A program made the translations under genes and the position numbers. Positions 42,259 through 51,768 of a DNA stretch of 64,000 nucleotides are shown in pieces. The DNA is from Actinocorallia longicatena (GTDB lineage Bacteria; Actinomycetota; Actinomycetes; Streptosporangiales; Streptosporangiaceae): assembly GCF_039534125.1 (NCBI RefSeq), contig NZ_BAAAUV010000012.1:142013-206012 (forward strand), in the 5' to 3' direction. The notes beneath the pieces were generated by a model. The model was given only the letters and a program-made list of their open reading frames with translations, was not told the DNA's origin and ran no database searches. Each line of letters opens with the position of its first letter. The first letter of the stretch is position 1.

Positions 42259-43023
42259 ATGATCGAGCTTGGTGTGCAGACCTTCCCCGGCCGTGACGGC
42301 GCGCGCCTGGCCTATCGTGAGCTGGGCGAGGGCCGGCCGCTGATCCTGATCCACGGATACTTCTCCACCGCGAAGGTCAACTGGGTGCGGTACGGGCACG
42401 CCGAGAAGATCGCCGCGGCCGGATTCCGGGTGATCATGCCGGATCTGCGCGGGCACGGAGACAGCGCCTCACCCCACGAGCGGTCCGCCTACCCCGCCGA
42501 CGTCCTGGCCGACGACGGGTTCGCCCTCCTGGACCACCTCGGGATCGGCGAGACCGGCTACGACCTCGGCGGATACTCCCTCGGCGGCCGGACCACCGTG
42601 CGGATGCTCGCCCGCGGCGCCGCTCCGCGCCGGGCGATCGTCGCCGGAATGGGACTTTCGGGCATCACCCGCACCGCCGGGCGCAGCGACCACTTCCGCG
42701 ACATCCTCACCCGGCTGGGCACCTTCGAACGCGGCACCCCCGAATGGAAGGCCGAGGCGTTCCTCAAGACCGTCGGCGGCGACCCCGCCGCCCTCCTGAA
42801 CGTCCTGGAGACCTTCACCGACACCCCGGAGGAGACCCTGGCCTTCATCGACGTCCCCGTCCTGGTGGTGACCGGCGAGGAGGACCGCGACAACGGCTCG
42901 GCCGGCGACCTCGCCGAGACCCTGCCCGACGCCCGGCTCACCACGATCCCCGGCGACCACATGAGCGCCGTCACACGCCCCGAGCTGGCCGCCGCGATCA
43001 TCGACTTCCTCACGGCCCCCTGA
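42259..43023 (+). CDS. Alpha/beta hydrolase
   Basis: A 254-residue hydrolase. The oxyanion-hole segment is LILIHGYFS, then VIMPDLRGHGDS, and the nucleophile elbow is GGYSLGG, with the catalytic Ser inside. The acid is likely in VTGEEDRDN and the His in IPGDHMSAV. This is the epoxide-hydrolase/haloalkane-like superfamily without a distinguishing feature. It starts ten bases after the ABC operon and is likely co-transcribed, which could mean that it processes the exported substrate. It ends before a strong bidirectional stem-loop. Confidence 0.82.
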   Translation: MIELGVQTFPGRDGARLAYRELGEGRPLILIHGYFSTAKVNWVRYGHAEKIAAAGFRVIMPDLRGHGDSASPHERSAYPADVLADDGFALLDHLGIGETGYDLGGYSLGGRTTVRMLARGAAPRRAIVAGMGLSGITRTAGRSDHFRDILTRLGTFERGTPEWKAEAFLKTVGGDPAALLNVLETFTDTPEETLAFIDVPVLVVTGEEDRDNGSAGDLAETLPDARLTTIPGDHMSAVTRPELAAAIIDFLTAP

Positions 43024-43117
43024 GCAGGACAAGTGCCCTGCCGCACGGCGGAACCCCACTGGGCGTCCCGTCTCCGCTGGGCAGGGCGCCCGCCTTCACA
43101 GCCCGTCCGGGCCGGTC

Positions 43118-43142
43118 AGAGCCTGTTCCGGGAACAGGCTCT
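43118..43142. terminator. 25-base perfect stem-loop between convergent genes
   Basis: Twelve-base arms, AGAGCCTGTTCC and GGAACAGGCTCT, around one base. It overlaps the last two bases of the roadblock gene ending at 43141 and lies 95 bases past the alpha/beta hydrolase stop. Confidence 0.75.
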
Positions 43143-43512
43143 AGATCTCGACGGTCTCCTCGATGCGCTTGAGGTGGTGCCGCGCCAGCGCGAGGTTGGC
43201 GCGGCCCCGGTCCAGAGCCAGGTAGAGGAACAGGCCCTGGCCGTTGCGCGAGGCCAGCGGACGGATGATGTGGTACTGCGAGGCCAGCGTGATGAGGATG
43301 TCCTCGATGTTGTCCTTCAGCGCCAGCTGCTCGATGGTGCGCATCTTGGCGCGCACGACCTCGGTGTTCCCCGCGGCCGCCACCTGCAGGTCCAGGGACT
43401 TGGAGCTTCCCAGCACGCCCAGGGCCATGCCGCTGCTGTAGTCGACGACGGCCGCGCCGAGCGCGCCGTCGACGCTCATCATTTCCTTCAGGGTCTGGTC
43501 GAGGTTGGACAT
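43141..43512 (-). CDS. Roadblock/LC7 protein, last gene of the roadblock operon
   Basis: A 123-residue roadblock/LC7 protein, the fold of MglB-type regulators of small Ras-like GTPases. Typical segments are DGALGAAVVDYSSGMALG near 15-32, then IEDILITLASQYHIIRPLASRNGQGLFLYLALDR. Its ATG shares one base with the stop of the preceding roadblock gene (TGATG), so they are coupled. Roadblock proteins form dimers; with two more in the same operon, mixed dimers are possible. No GTPase lies next to it. Confidence 0.85.
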   Translation of the reverse strand: MSNLDQTLKEMMSVDGALGAAVVDYSSGMALGVLGSSKSLDLQVAAAGNTEVVRAKMRTIEQLALKDNIEDILITLASQYHIIRPLASRNGQGLFLYLALDRGRANLALARHHLKRIEETVEI

Positions 43513-43943
43513 CACAGGTTCCTTTCGTCGCGTGCGGTGAGAGTGGAGAGCCGAGCCGCGATGATCTTCGCGGCGGGGCGCGCCTCCAGGTGGAGACGGC
43601 CCAGGCTGGCGTTCGGGCGTGCCAGCACGGACAGGGCCGCACGGGGTCCGGCGGCGTAGATGGCGACCTGGGCGGCGTTGTTGCGGATGACGACCTCCTC
43701 GAAGGCGCCTTCCGCGACGGTCGAGACCACCCGGTGGGCGAGGGACAGTTCGGTGGCCGTCAGCGCGGCCAGCCCCTCGGGTTCCATCCCCTCGGGCAGG
43801 TCGCAGGCCAGCAGGAAGCCGTCGCAGGAGGCGACCAGCGCGCCGATCACCTGCGGGACGGACGCGCACAGCGCGGACAGCACCGCCGACACCTCCGGAT
43901 GGGAGACGTGGCGGACATGGACATGGGGGTCGAGCATGGTCAT
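43512..43943 (-). CDS. Roadblock/LC7-like protein, third gene of the operon
   Basis: A 143-residue protein of the roadblock fold, with SCDGFLLACDLPEGMEPEGLAALTATELSLAHRV in the core and EEVVIRNNAAQVAIYAAG as the last strands. It is more diverged than the last gene. ATG 43943 overlaps the end of the DUF4388-like gene (stop at 43940). It probably partners the other roadblock proteins. Confidence 0.78.
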   Translation of the reverse strand: MTMLDPHVHVRHVSHPEVSAVLSALCASVPQVIGALVASCDGFLLACDLPEGMEPEGLAALTATELSLAHRVVSTVAEGAFEEVVIRNNAAQVAIYAAGPRAALSVLARPNASLGRLHLEARPAAKIIAARLSTLTARDERNL

Positions 43944-44746
43944 TCGAGCTCCCTCAGCGCTTCTTGCAGCGTGGCCAGCAGGGCCGTGTCGACCTGAGCC
44001 CACTTCCTGGGCGGCTCGGCCGGCGCTGCGGTACGGATCGTGCGGCGTGGGGCGCCACCGGTACGGCGGCGCGGGACCCGGACGCCTTCGGGCGCGTCCG
44101 GGGCCTTGGCCAGCGCGGAGGCGATGAGCCCCCGCACGGCCAGCGTGCATCCGAATCGGGTCCGCCCGAGCTTCCGGGCGAGCTCGGCCGGGGTCATCTG
44201 GTCGTCGGCGTTCAGCAGCAGCTCGGCCTGCAGGCCGGTGAGGATCACCCGCTGACGGTTGAGGCGCCGCACCGGCACCAGCGGCGCGTCATCGGCCAGG
44301 TCCGACGGCCAGGCCGCCGTCAGCCGGGTGCGGCGGGTGCGCAGTTCGTGCAGGAGCGTCCCGGCCGGAACCGGGGTGAGCGTGCCCAGCCAGTGCGCCT
44401 CCCGGCGCTTCACGAACGTCGGGTCGGCGGCCGACCCCGCGAGATGGTGGGCGGCGTCGAACAGCGCGATCAGGGCGTACATCTCCAGCTCGGCACGGCT
44501 CAGCCGGGACGGTGTCGAGGCGCCGGGGCCGACCCCGTCCAGGCCCTTCTCCCTGGTGCGCTTCCAGGCCGAGGCGCTGAGGCGTCCCGAGGCGGTCAGC
44601 AGCGTCTCCAGGTCGGGGACACCGGGGGCGTCGGCGGCGATGATCGCGCCGTCGCGCAGGTGGAGGGCTCCGTCCGTGCCGAACCGCAGGGCCCCGTTGG
44701 CCTGCCGTTCGCTCAGCCGGGCCAGTTCCGCCCGCAGCCGCCTCAC
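43940..44746 (-). CDS. DUF4388-like protein with C-terminal helix-turn-helix
   Basis: A 268-residue protein. The N-terminal part reads NGALRFGTDGALHLRDGAIIAA, matching the DUF4388/PATAN pattern (G-x-L...LHLRDG). The middle is helical (LEMYALIALFDAAHHLAG). A later stretch, MTPAELARKLGRTRFGCTLAV, looks like a winged helix, and the end is Arg/Pro-rich. DUF4388 domains often accompany GTPase and gliding-signalling proteins, which fits the roadblock context. GTG 44746 is the likely start. Role unknown, possibly an effector or a DNA-binding output of the roadblock module. Confidence 0.65.
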   Translation of the reverse strand: MRRLRAELARLSERQANGALRFGTDGALHLRDGAIIAADAPGVPDLETLLTASGRLSASAWKRTREKGLDGVGPGASTPSRLSRAELEMYALIALFDAAHHLAGSAADPTFVKRREAHWLGTLTPVPAGTLLHELRTRRTRLTAAWPSDLADDAPLVPVRRLNRQRVILTGLQAELLLNADDQMTPAELARKLGRTRFGCTLAVRGLIASALAKAPDAPEGVRVPRRRTGGAPRRTIRTAAPAEPPRKWAQVDTALLATLQEALRELE

Positions 44747-44765
44747 GTGCCGTCCCGGCGGCCGG

Positions 44766-45146
44766 TCATCGTTCCGCCAGAGCGCGAACGACGGCGCGTA
44801 GCCGATGGCGGGCCAGGGCGAGGTTGCCGCGGCGGCGGTCCAGCCGCACGTGCAGGCACAAGGTGGCGTCGACGGAGGTGCCGATCAGCAGGAGGAGGTG
44901 GTAGCCGGCGCTGCCCGCGACGGTGACCTCCTCGATGTCGTCGCCCGTCCACGCCGAGGACAGGACCGGGCTCGCCAGGACAGCCCGTAGCAGGTCAGAG
45001 GTGCCGGCGGCGTCCTCGGCCGCGTCGGTGAGATCGTCTCCGCCCGCGGCGGCGATCGGCAGGCCGCCCTGGATGTCGACCAGCGTGGCGCCCTGCGCGC
45101 CGGGGATCGCCATGGCCTCGGCGAGGCATTCCTCGATCCCGGTCAT
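44766..45146 (-). CDS. Roadblock/LC7-like protein, first gene of the operon
   Basis: A 126-residue roadblock-fold protein. Segments are GAQGATLVDIQGGLPIAAAGG near 17-37, then DDIEEVTVAGSAGYHLLLLI and an Arg-rich last helix (RLDRRRGNLALARHRLRAVV). The second of two adjacent ATG codons is used. It begins the minus-strand operon of four genes. The repeated LALARH motif near the C-terminus is shared with the last roadblock gene, which suggests duplication. Confidence 0.78.
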   Translation of the reverse strand: MTGIEECLAEAMAIPGAQGATLVDIQGGLPIAAAGGDDLTDAAEDAAGTSDLLRAVLASPVLSSAWTGDDIEEVTVAGSAGYHLLLLIGTSVDATLCLHVRLDRRRGNLALARHRLRAVVRALAER

Positions 45147-45257
45147 CACGCCCCCTCACCGCACGGATCGAAACTCTCAGTCACCGGAGGCTAGCGAGAC
45201 GAACCAGACGAGCTAGGCAAACCACTTCAACCGTTACGAGGTACCAATAAGTACGCT

Positions 45258-46478
<1,221 letters not shown>

Positions 46479-46841
46479 CTACATCTCCGTACCGGACGTG
46501 TGCATGATCGGCCGGACCTCCATCGCCCAGTAACGGGCGTCCGGCCAGCGGGTCGCGATCTCCACCGCCCGCTCCTCGGTCTCGCAGTCCACGATCAGAT
46601 ACCCCGCCAGCTGCTCCTTGGACTCCGCGAACGGCCCGTCGGTGACCGCCGGAACCCCGCCGCGCACCCGCACCGTCCGGGCCGTCGCCGCGTCCGCCAG
46701 GGCCTGCCCGCCCACCAGCTCCCCCGACGCCTGCAGTTCCTCCATCAGCGCATCGACCTCATCCATGATCGTCTCAAGCTCCGCGTCGGGCAGCTCGTCG
46801 AGCGCGGCGGCGTTGTTGTAGATCATCAGCATGTATTTCAC
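46479..46841 (-). CDS. YCII/DGPF-domain protein, ECF42 partner
   Basis: A 120-residue protein of the YCII-related family. The hallmark DGPF is in TDGPFAESKEQLAGYLIV, and the N-terminus MKYMLMIYNNAAAL is typical. The fold resembles a ferredoxin-like ligand binder. It stands immediately before the ECF42 sigma gene, a pairing conserved across actinomycetes. The role is not known in detail, but expression usually depends on the linked sigma. Confidence 0.85.
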   Translation of the reverse strand: MKYMLMIYNNAAALDELPDAELETIMDEVDALMEELQASGELVGGQALADAATARTVRVRGGVPAVTDGPFAESKEQLAGYLIVDCETEERAVEIATRWPDARYWAMEVRPIMHTSGTEM

Positions 46842-46864
46842 GGTGAAACCCTAGGCCCTGGGCC

Positions 46865-47197
46865 CTATCCGCGCGGCCCGTACATGATCGCCAGGACGCC
46901 CAGGAGGCACAGCAGGGCGCCGCCCACGTCCCACCGGTCGGGACGGAAGCCGTCGGCGACCATCGCCCAGGCCAGCGACCCCGCCACGAACACGCCGCCG
47001 TAGGCCGCCAGCACCCGCCCGAAGTTCGCCTCCGGCTGGAGCGTGGCCACGAACCCGTAGCAGGCCAGCGACACCAGCCCCGCCGCCACCCACCACGGGC
47101 CGCGCTCCTCGCGCACGCCCTGCCACACCAGCCACGCCCCGCCGATCTCGGCGAGGGCGGCCAGCGCGAACAGCAGCGAGGAGCGGAGGACCGTCAC
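46865..47197 (-). CDS. YnfA/UPF0060 small membrane protein
   Basis: A 110-residue membrane protein with four helices: LLFALAALAEIGGAWLVWQ, WWVAAGLVSLACYGFVATL, VLAAYGGVFVAGSLAWAMV and VGGALLCLLGVLAIMY. The AEIGGAWLVW motif and the length fit YnfA, a small-multidrug-resistance-like family. GTG 47197 overlaps the last bases of the HAD gene. It may export a compound related to its operon mate. Confidence 0.88.
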   Translation of the reverse strand: MTVLRSSLLFALAALAEIGGAWLVWQGVREERGPWWVAAGLVSLACYGFVATLQPEANFGRVLAAYGGVFVAGSLAWAMVADGFRPDRWDVGGALLCLLGVLAIMYGPRG

Positions 47198-47985
47198 TCG
47201 ATCAGATCGAGGAGGTCGGCGATCGAGTCCACGATCCGGTTCGGCCGGTAGGGGAAGCGGTTCACCTCCTCGCGCCTGGTCACCCCCGACAGCACCAGGA
47301 TCGTCTCCAGTCCCGCCTCCATGCCCGCCACGACGTCGGTGTCCATCCGGTCGCCGATCATCGCCGTCGACTCCGAGTGCCCGTCGACCCGGCGGATCGC
47401 GCTGCGCATCATCAGCGGGTTGGGCTTGCCGACGAAGTAGGGCTCCACCCCCGTCGCCTTGGTGATCATCGCGGCGACGGCGCCGCACGCCGGCAGCGAC
47501 CCCTGCGGGGAGGGGCCGATCGGATCGGGGTTGGTGCAGATGAACCGGGCACCCGCCTCGATCAGCCGCACCGCCCGGGTGATCTGGTCGAAGCTGTAGT
47601 TGCGGGTCTCCCCCAGCACCACGTACTCCGGCGCCAGGTCGGTCAGCACATAGCCGACCTCGTGCAGCGCGGTCGTCAGCCCCGCCTCGCCGATCACGTA
47701 GGCCGTGCCGTGCGGACGCTGGTCGTTGAGGAACTTCGCCGTCGCCAGCGCCGAGGTCCAGATCGCCTCCGCCGGCACGTTCAGCCCGATCGCCGCCAGC
47801 CGGGCCGACAGGTCGCGCGGGGTGTAGATCGAGTTGTTGGTGAGCACCAGCAACCGCTTCCCCGAAGCGATCACCCGGCTGATGAATACATCCGCCCCCG
47901 GTACGGGACGGCCTTCGTGCATGAGGACCCCGTCCATGTCGGACAGCCAGCACTCGATCGGTTTACGTTCACCCATGACGCTCAT
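47194..47985 (-). CDS. HAD-IIA (NagD-like) phosphatase
   Basis: A 263-residue HAD phosphatase. The nucleophile is D16 with D18 in LSDMDGVL; motif II is in VLTNNS; motif III/IV is FVGKPNP with the metal acids in IGDRMDTDV. The cap type places it with NagD and 4-nitrophenylphosphatase-like enzymes acting on small sugar or nucleotide phosphates. Its stop overlaps the YnfA start. ATG 47985 follows GGAAGA; a second ATG at 47976 is possible. Confidence 0.88.
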   Translation of the reverse strand: MSVMGERKPIECWLSDMDGVLMHEGRPVPGADVFISRVIASGKRLLVLTNNSIYTPRDLSARLAAIGLNVPAEAIWTSALATAKFLNDQRPHGTAYVIGEAGLTTALHEVGYVLTDLAPEYVVLGETRNYSFDQITRAVRLIEAGARFICTNPDPIGPSPQGSLPACGAVAAMITKATGVEPYFVGKPNPLMMRSAIRRVDGHSESTAMIGDRMDTDVVAGMEAGLETILVLSGVTRREEVNRFPYRPNRIVDSIADLLDLIE

Positions 47986-48004
47986 TCTTCCAGGTAGGAG
48001 ATCA

Positions 48005-48868
48005 TCATCCGGCCACGGTCGTGGTCATGGTCAGCTCGCCGCCCGCGGCGTCCAGGGCCAGGGCCACCGACGCCACCGCCAGCGGCCCGGTCGAGGCCAG
48101 ATGGGTGCCGCCGCACGGGATGGAGGCCTCCCCCTCGGGCAGGGCGCAGTGCCAGGTGCGGCGCGCCGTCAGCTCCGGGCCCGGCACGTCGATCCACACC
48201 TTGGCGTCGGCCGCCGTCCAGGCCGCCAGCCTCGCCGTGACCCGGGCGGCCAGCTCCGGCAGCTCCCCGGCCAGGCCGTCGGTGGTGAAGCCCTTCTTGC
48301 GCAGGGACTTGCCGAGCCGGTAGACGTCCACGCTGCCGAACGGCCGGATCCGCGAGGAGGCGATGGCCGCCTGGTCGAAGTCCGGACGGCCCAGCGCGTC
48401 GGTCCCGATCTCCTTGCGCCACCGCCCGGACAGGGCCTCGTTGAGCGCCAGCGCCGCCAGATGGCAGCCGGTATGGCCCGCCGACAGCGCGGCGCGCCGC
48501 TCGGCGTCGACCCGCAGGGTCACCCTGGCCCCCTCGGCGGGCGGGGCCTCCTCCACGACATGGACGGCCAGCCAGTGCCAGCCCGCGCTGCCGCGCCGCA
48601 CCGGGATCGCCTCCCCGACGTACAGCGGCCCGCCCCCGTGCTCCACCGCCCCGGTCAGGCAGCCGACCACGGGAAGCACCCGCTCCCCGTCGATCAGCAG
48701 GCCGGTGTCGGCGGGCTGGTCGGGCCAGGTGTGGTCCAGCGGATGGAACGGGGTGGAGTCCACCACCACCCCCGAACCGCCCTCCAGGGCGTCGGTGAGC
48801 ACGACGGCGGCCTCCCCCGCCACCTCACCCCGCGGATATGTGATCTTCGTCGATGCCCCGGGCGTCAT
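48005..48868 (-). CDS. AlaX-like alanyl-tRNA editing protein
   Basis: A 287-residue protein matching the trans-editing domain of AlaRS. The zinc ligands are H132 and H136 in GHTGCHLAAL, and C252 and H256 in PCGGTHLAST. An N-terminal glycine-rich beta barrel of about 100 residues (VVVDSTPFHP) is the usual AlaX type II fore-domain. It would hydrolyse Ser or Gly wrongly attached to tRNA-Ala. It is a cytoplasmic housekeeping enzyme, 19 bases ahead of the HAD gene in the same direction. Confidence 0.88.
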   Translation of the reverse strand: MTPGASTKITYPRGEVAGEAAVVLTDALEGGSGVVVDSTPFHPLDHTWPDQPADTGLLIDGERVLPVVGCLTGAVEHGGGPLYVGEAIPVRRGSAGWHWLAVHVVEEAPPAEGARVTLRVDAERRAALSAGHTGCHLAALALNEALSGRWRKEIGTDALGRPDFDQAAIASSRIRPFGSVDVYRLGKSLRKKGFTTDGLAGELPELAARVTARLAAWTAADAKVWIDVPGPELTARRTWHCALPEGEASIPCGGTHLASTGPLAVASVALALDAAGGELTMTTTVAG

Positions 48869-48920
48869 GGTCTCCAGTCTGCCCGTAATCGCCTCGCGTG
48901 CACGTCACAGGGGGTCTACC

Positions 48921-49703
48921 ATGCCGCGGATGACCGAAGATCTTCTCACCGCCTACGACGGGGAACTGCGCGGCGCGGGTCTCCTGCCCGCCGGATCGCA
49001 CGCCGAACAAGACGGCCCGCTGGTGCGCGTCGTCGGCGGCCACCGAGGATTCGTCTCCGGCCCCCGCGACCTGTCGGACCACGACGTCGACGCCCTGATC
49101 GAGGCCCAGAAGGCCCTGTTCGCGGCCCGCGGCGAGGTCGTGGAGTGGAAGGTCCGCGGCCACGACCTGCCCGAGGACCTCCCCGCCAGGCTCACCGCCG
49201 CCGGATTCGTCCCCGAGGAGCGGGAGACCGTGGTCATCGGCCGCGTCCGCGACCTCCCCCGGCCCGGCGACCCGCCGGCGGGCGTACGGATCCGGCGCGT
49301 CGCCGACGCGGGCTCCCTCACCGGCATCGCCGCGATGCAGTCCGAGGTGTGGGACACCGACGCGAGCTGGATCGCCGCCCACCTCACCGCCCATCTGGCC
49401 GCCGCCCCCGACCGGGTCGCGATCTTCGTCGCGGAGGCCGGGGGCCGGACCGTGTCGGCGGCCTGGACGTTCCTGGGCGAGGGCCGCCGGTTCTGCACCC
49501 TGTGGGGAGGATCGACCCTGGCCGCCTGGCGCGGCCGCGGCCTCTACCGCGCCCTCCTCGCCGCCCGGGCCGAGCTCGCCGGGCGGCACGACTACCCCTA
49601 CCTTCAGGTCGACGCCTCGCCCGACAGCCTGCCCATCCTGGAACGGCTCGGCTTCCACGCCGTCACGACCACGACCCCTTACCTCTGGACGCCCGGAGCC
49701 TGA
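48921..49703 (+). CDS. GNAT-family acetyltransferase
   Basis: A 260-residue protein. The C-terminal domain is a GNAT fold: IFVAEAGGRTVSAAWTFLGEG, then LWGGSTLAAWRGRGLYRALL, where the R-G-R-G-L pyrophosphate loop binds acetyl-CoA, and a final IL-ERLGFHAV. The N-terminal 130 residues may be a second, degenerate acetyltransferase domain. ATG 48921 or 48930 could be the start. The 3' end overlaps the MFS gene on the other strand by 25 bases. Substrate unknown. Confidence 0.84.
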   Translation: MPRMTEDLLTAYDGELRGAGLLPAGSHAEQDGPLVRVVGGHRGFVSGPRDLSDHDVDALIEAQKALFAARGEVVEWKVRGHDLPEDLPARLTAAGFVPEERETVVIGRVRDLPRPGDPPAGVRIRRVADAGSLTGIAAMQSEVWDTDASWIAAHLTAHLAAAPDRVAIFVAEAGGRTVSAAWTFLGEGRRFCTLWGGSTLAAWRGRGLYRALLAARAELAGRHDYPYLQVDASPDSLPILERLGFHAVTTTTPYLWTPGA

Positions 49704-50956
49704 GGCAGATCCCGCATCCCGCGCAGCGGCGACAGCAGGATCGGCAGCGCCGCGCACACATAGCCGACCCCCGCGATCAGCAGCGTCGTCCGGGGATCGG
49801 TCAGCTGGGCGCACACACCGCCCAGGATCGCGCCGATCGGCATGACCCCCCAGTTCAGGAAGCGGGCGGTGGCGTTCACCCGGCCGAGCAGGGCGTCGGG
49901 GGTCAGGCGCTGACGCAGGCTGACCGAGGCGACCGCCCACCCCGCGATGAGGAAGGCGTCCAGGCCGAGGCCCAGCGCCGCCGGCAGCACCCGCCAGCCC
50001 GGCGCAGCGATCGGCACCAGCAGGAACGCCAGGCCCGCGCCGATCGCGTTGACCCACAGCATCCGGGCCTCGCCCAGCAGCCGGATCTGACGCCCGGTCG
50101 TCATCGCCCCCAGCACGCCACCGATCCCCGACGCGCCCAGGACGATCCCGAACGTGCCCGCGTCGATGCCCATCTGGTCGACGAAGAACACCGGCAGCAT
50201 CGCCATCATCGCCACCCCGAACAGGTTCGCGATCGCCCCGGAAGCGATCACCAGGCGCAGGACGGCGTGCCGCAGCAGGAACTCCATGCCCTCGCGCATC
50301 TCCACCCACAGGCCCCGCCGCGCGGCTTCCGGCTCCGGCTCCTTCGCCTTGATGAAGAACAGGAAGACCGCCGAGACCGCGAAGCTGAGGGCGTCCAGGA
50401 AGACCGCGAACGGCCCCCCGGCGAACCGCACCAGCAGGCCGCCCGCGCCCGGGCCCGCCACCTCGGCCGAGGTGGCGATCACCTGGAGCTTGGTGTTGCC
50501 CTCCATCAGCTGGTCGCGGTCCACCAGGAACGGCAGGTACGACTGGTAGGCGACCTGGAAGAACACCGTCGCGATCCCCGTGGCCAGCGCCGCCGCGTAC
50601 AGGTGCGGCAGCGTCAGGGCGTCCAGGAGGTAGGCGAGCGGGACCGACCCGAGCGCCACCGCCCGGACCAGATCGCACACCACCATGACGGGCTTCTTGC
50701 GCATCCGGTCGACCCACACCCCCGACGGAAGCCCGACCAGCAGGAACCCGGCCGTCTCGAACGCGGTCAGCAGGCCGATCTGGGCCGGTGAGGCATGCAG
50801 GACCAGCAGCGCCACCAGCGGCAGCGCGATCATCGTGATCTGGCTGCCGACCTGGCTGACGGCGTCCGCCGCGGCCAGCATGCGGAAGCCGGAATGGTGC
50901 CACAGGCCCGGCCGGGAGGCCTCGGGAGATGGACAGGGTGACGGAACGGTGCGCAT
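49679..50956 (-). CDS. MFS transporter
   Basis: A 425-residue membrane protein with about 12 helices and a central loop after helix six (FFIKAKEPEPEAARRG). The loop between helices two and three reads GVWVDRMRKKPVMV, the MFS motif A region. It resembles the actinomycete drug/siderophore exporter group (enterobactin-exporter-like fold). ATG 50956 lies shortly after a GAGGACGCG stretch. Direction and substrate are unknown. No regulator is directly linked; the Rrf2 gene is 180 bases upstream in the same direction. Confidence 0.87.
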   Translation of the reverse strand: MRTVPSPCPSPEASRPGLWHHSGFRMLAAADAVSQVGSQITMIALPLVALLVLHASPAQIGLLTAFETAGFLLVGLPSGVWVDRMRKKPVMVVCDLVRAVALGSVPLAYLLDALTLPHLYAAALATGIATVFFQVAYQSYLPFLVDRDQLMEGNTKLQVIATSAEVAGPGAGGLLVRFAGGPFAVFLDALSFAVSAVFLFFIKAKEPEPEAARRGLWVEMREGMEFLLRHAVLRLVIASGAIANLFGVAMMAMLPVFFVDQMGIDAGTFGIVLGASGIGGVLGAMTTGRQIRLLGEARMLWVNAIGAGLAFLLVPIAAPGWRVLPAALGLGLDAFLIAGWAVASVSLRQRLTPDALLGRVNATARFLNWGVMPIGAILGGVCAQLTDPRTTLLIAGVGYVCAALPILLSPLRGMRDLPQAPGVQR

Positions 50957-51137
50957 GAGCGCGTCCTCCAGGAATGACAGAAGTCCTCGTACAGGGAGAC
51001 CGGGGGACGTCGGACGGCGGAGCCGCGCCCGGAAGCCGGGCAGCGCTCGACGCCGTGCGTCCGCACGGGTCTCCTACGAGAACATGTATGTCATGCCGGT
51101 CACCCTATGTGCCGCCGATGTCCGATGCCAACCTCTT

Positions 51138-51620
51138 TTACCTGCGGAGGGTGGAAAGGCGCTCTCGCGTGTGCTCCGGGGTGCCGGGGAAGGTCCGCTC
51201 GACGGTGTCCCGGATCTCGGCGAGGGTCTGGGCCGCCAGCTCCCGGCGCCAGGCCAGTTCGGCCCGCCGCATCGCGCCGTTGAGCACGCAGGTCTCGCGG
51301 TAGTCGACCTCGGTGCTGCCGCCGGGACCGTCCTTCAGGATCTGGCGGCAGCGGAAGGCGTCCTCGGCGCCCTCGATGGCCACCACCACGTCCAGCAGGG
51401 TGATCTTCTCCAGCGGGCGTCCCAGCCGGAAACCGCCCCGCGGACCCGGGGCAGAGGTGAGGATCCCTGCCCTGGCCAGCGCCTGGAGCTGCTTGTTCAG
51501 ATAGGCGGCCGGGAGATCGTAGAAGGCCGCGAGCCGCGCCGCCGTGGCGGCCTCACCCTCGTTCCAGCCGAGGTTGAGACAGCTGTGCAGCGCCCATTCG
51601 ACGCCCTCCCCCATCTGCAT
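51138..51620 (-). CDS. Rrf2-family regulator
   Basis: A 160-residue Rrf2 protein. The winged helix is at about 25-65 (AAFYDLPAAYLNKQLQALARAG, then GPRGGFRLGRP). Cysteines C14, C91 and C111 could form part of a redox or iron-sulphur sensor, but the standard three-Cys iron-sulphur motif is incomplete. The start codon lies one base from a palindrome (51622-51646), so it is probably autoregulated. It is divergent from the fatty-acid desaturase gene, its likely target. Confidence 0.85.
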   Translation of the reverse strand: MQMGEGVEWALHSCLNLGWNEGEAATAARLAAFYDLPAAYLNKQLQALARAGILTSAPGPRGGFRLGRPLEKITLLDVVVAIEGAEDAFRCRQILKDGPGGSTEVDYRETCVLNGAMRRAELAWRRELAAQTLAEIRDTVERTFPGTPEHTRERLSTLRR

Positions 51621-51621
51621 A

Positions 51622-51646
51622 ATTCTGTAGGTTACTTATCCAGAAT
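51622..51646. promoter_or_regulatory. ATTCTG-N13-CAGAAT inverted repeat, Rrf2 operator candidate
   Basis: Perfect six-base arms, 13 bases apart, directly upstream of the Rrf2 start. The AT-rich centre (TAGGTTACTTATC) would also be the -10 region of the Rrf2 gene, so binding would repress it. Control of the divergent desaturase gene is possible from the same site. Confidence 0.55.
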
Positions 51647-51768
51647 CATCCGGGCAAGCCGCGCCAGGGACCTGAGAGCCAGGTGCCGCCTGGCTCCAGC
51701 GGGTGATCCCAGCCCGTAACGGCCCTTTCTAGGTTGGGGTGCACTGGCCGCCCAACCTGGGAGAACCG

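Noticed and set aside
43141..45146. Streptomyces conservon (cvn) operon
   Set aside because: No histidine kinase, DUF742 or GTPase gene is present; only the roadblock component matches.
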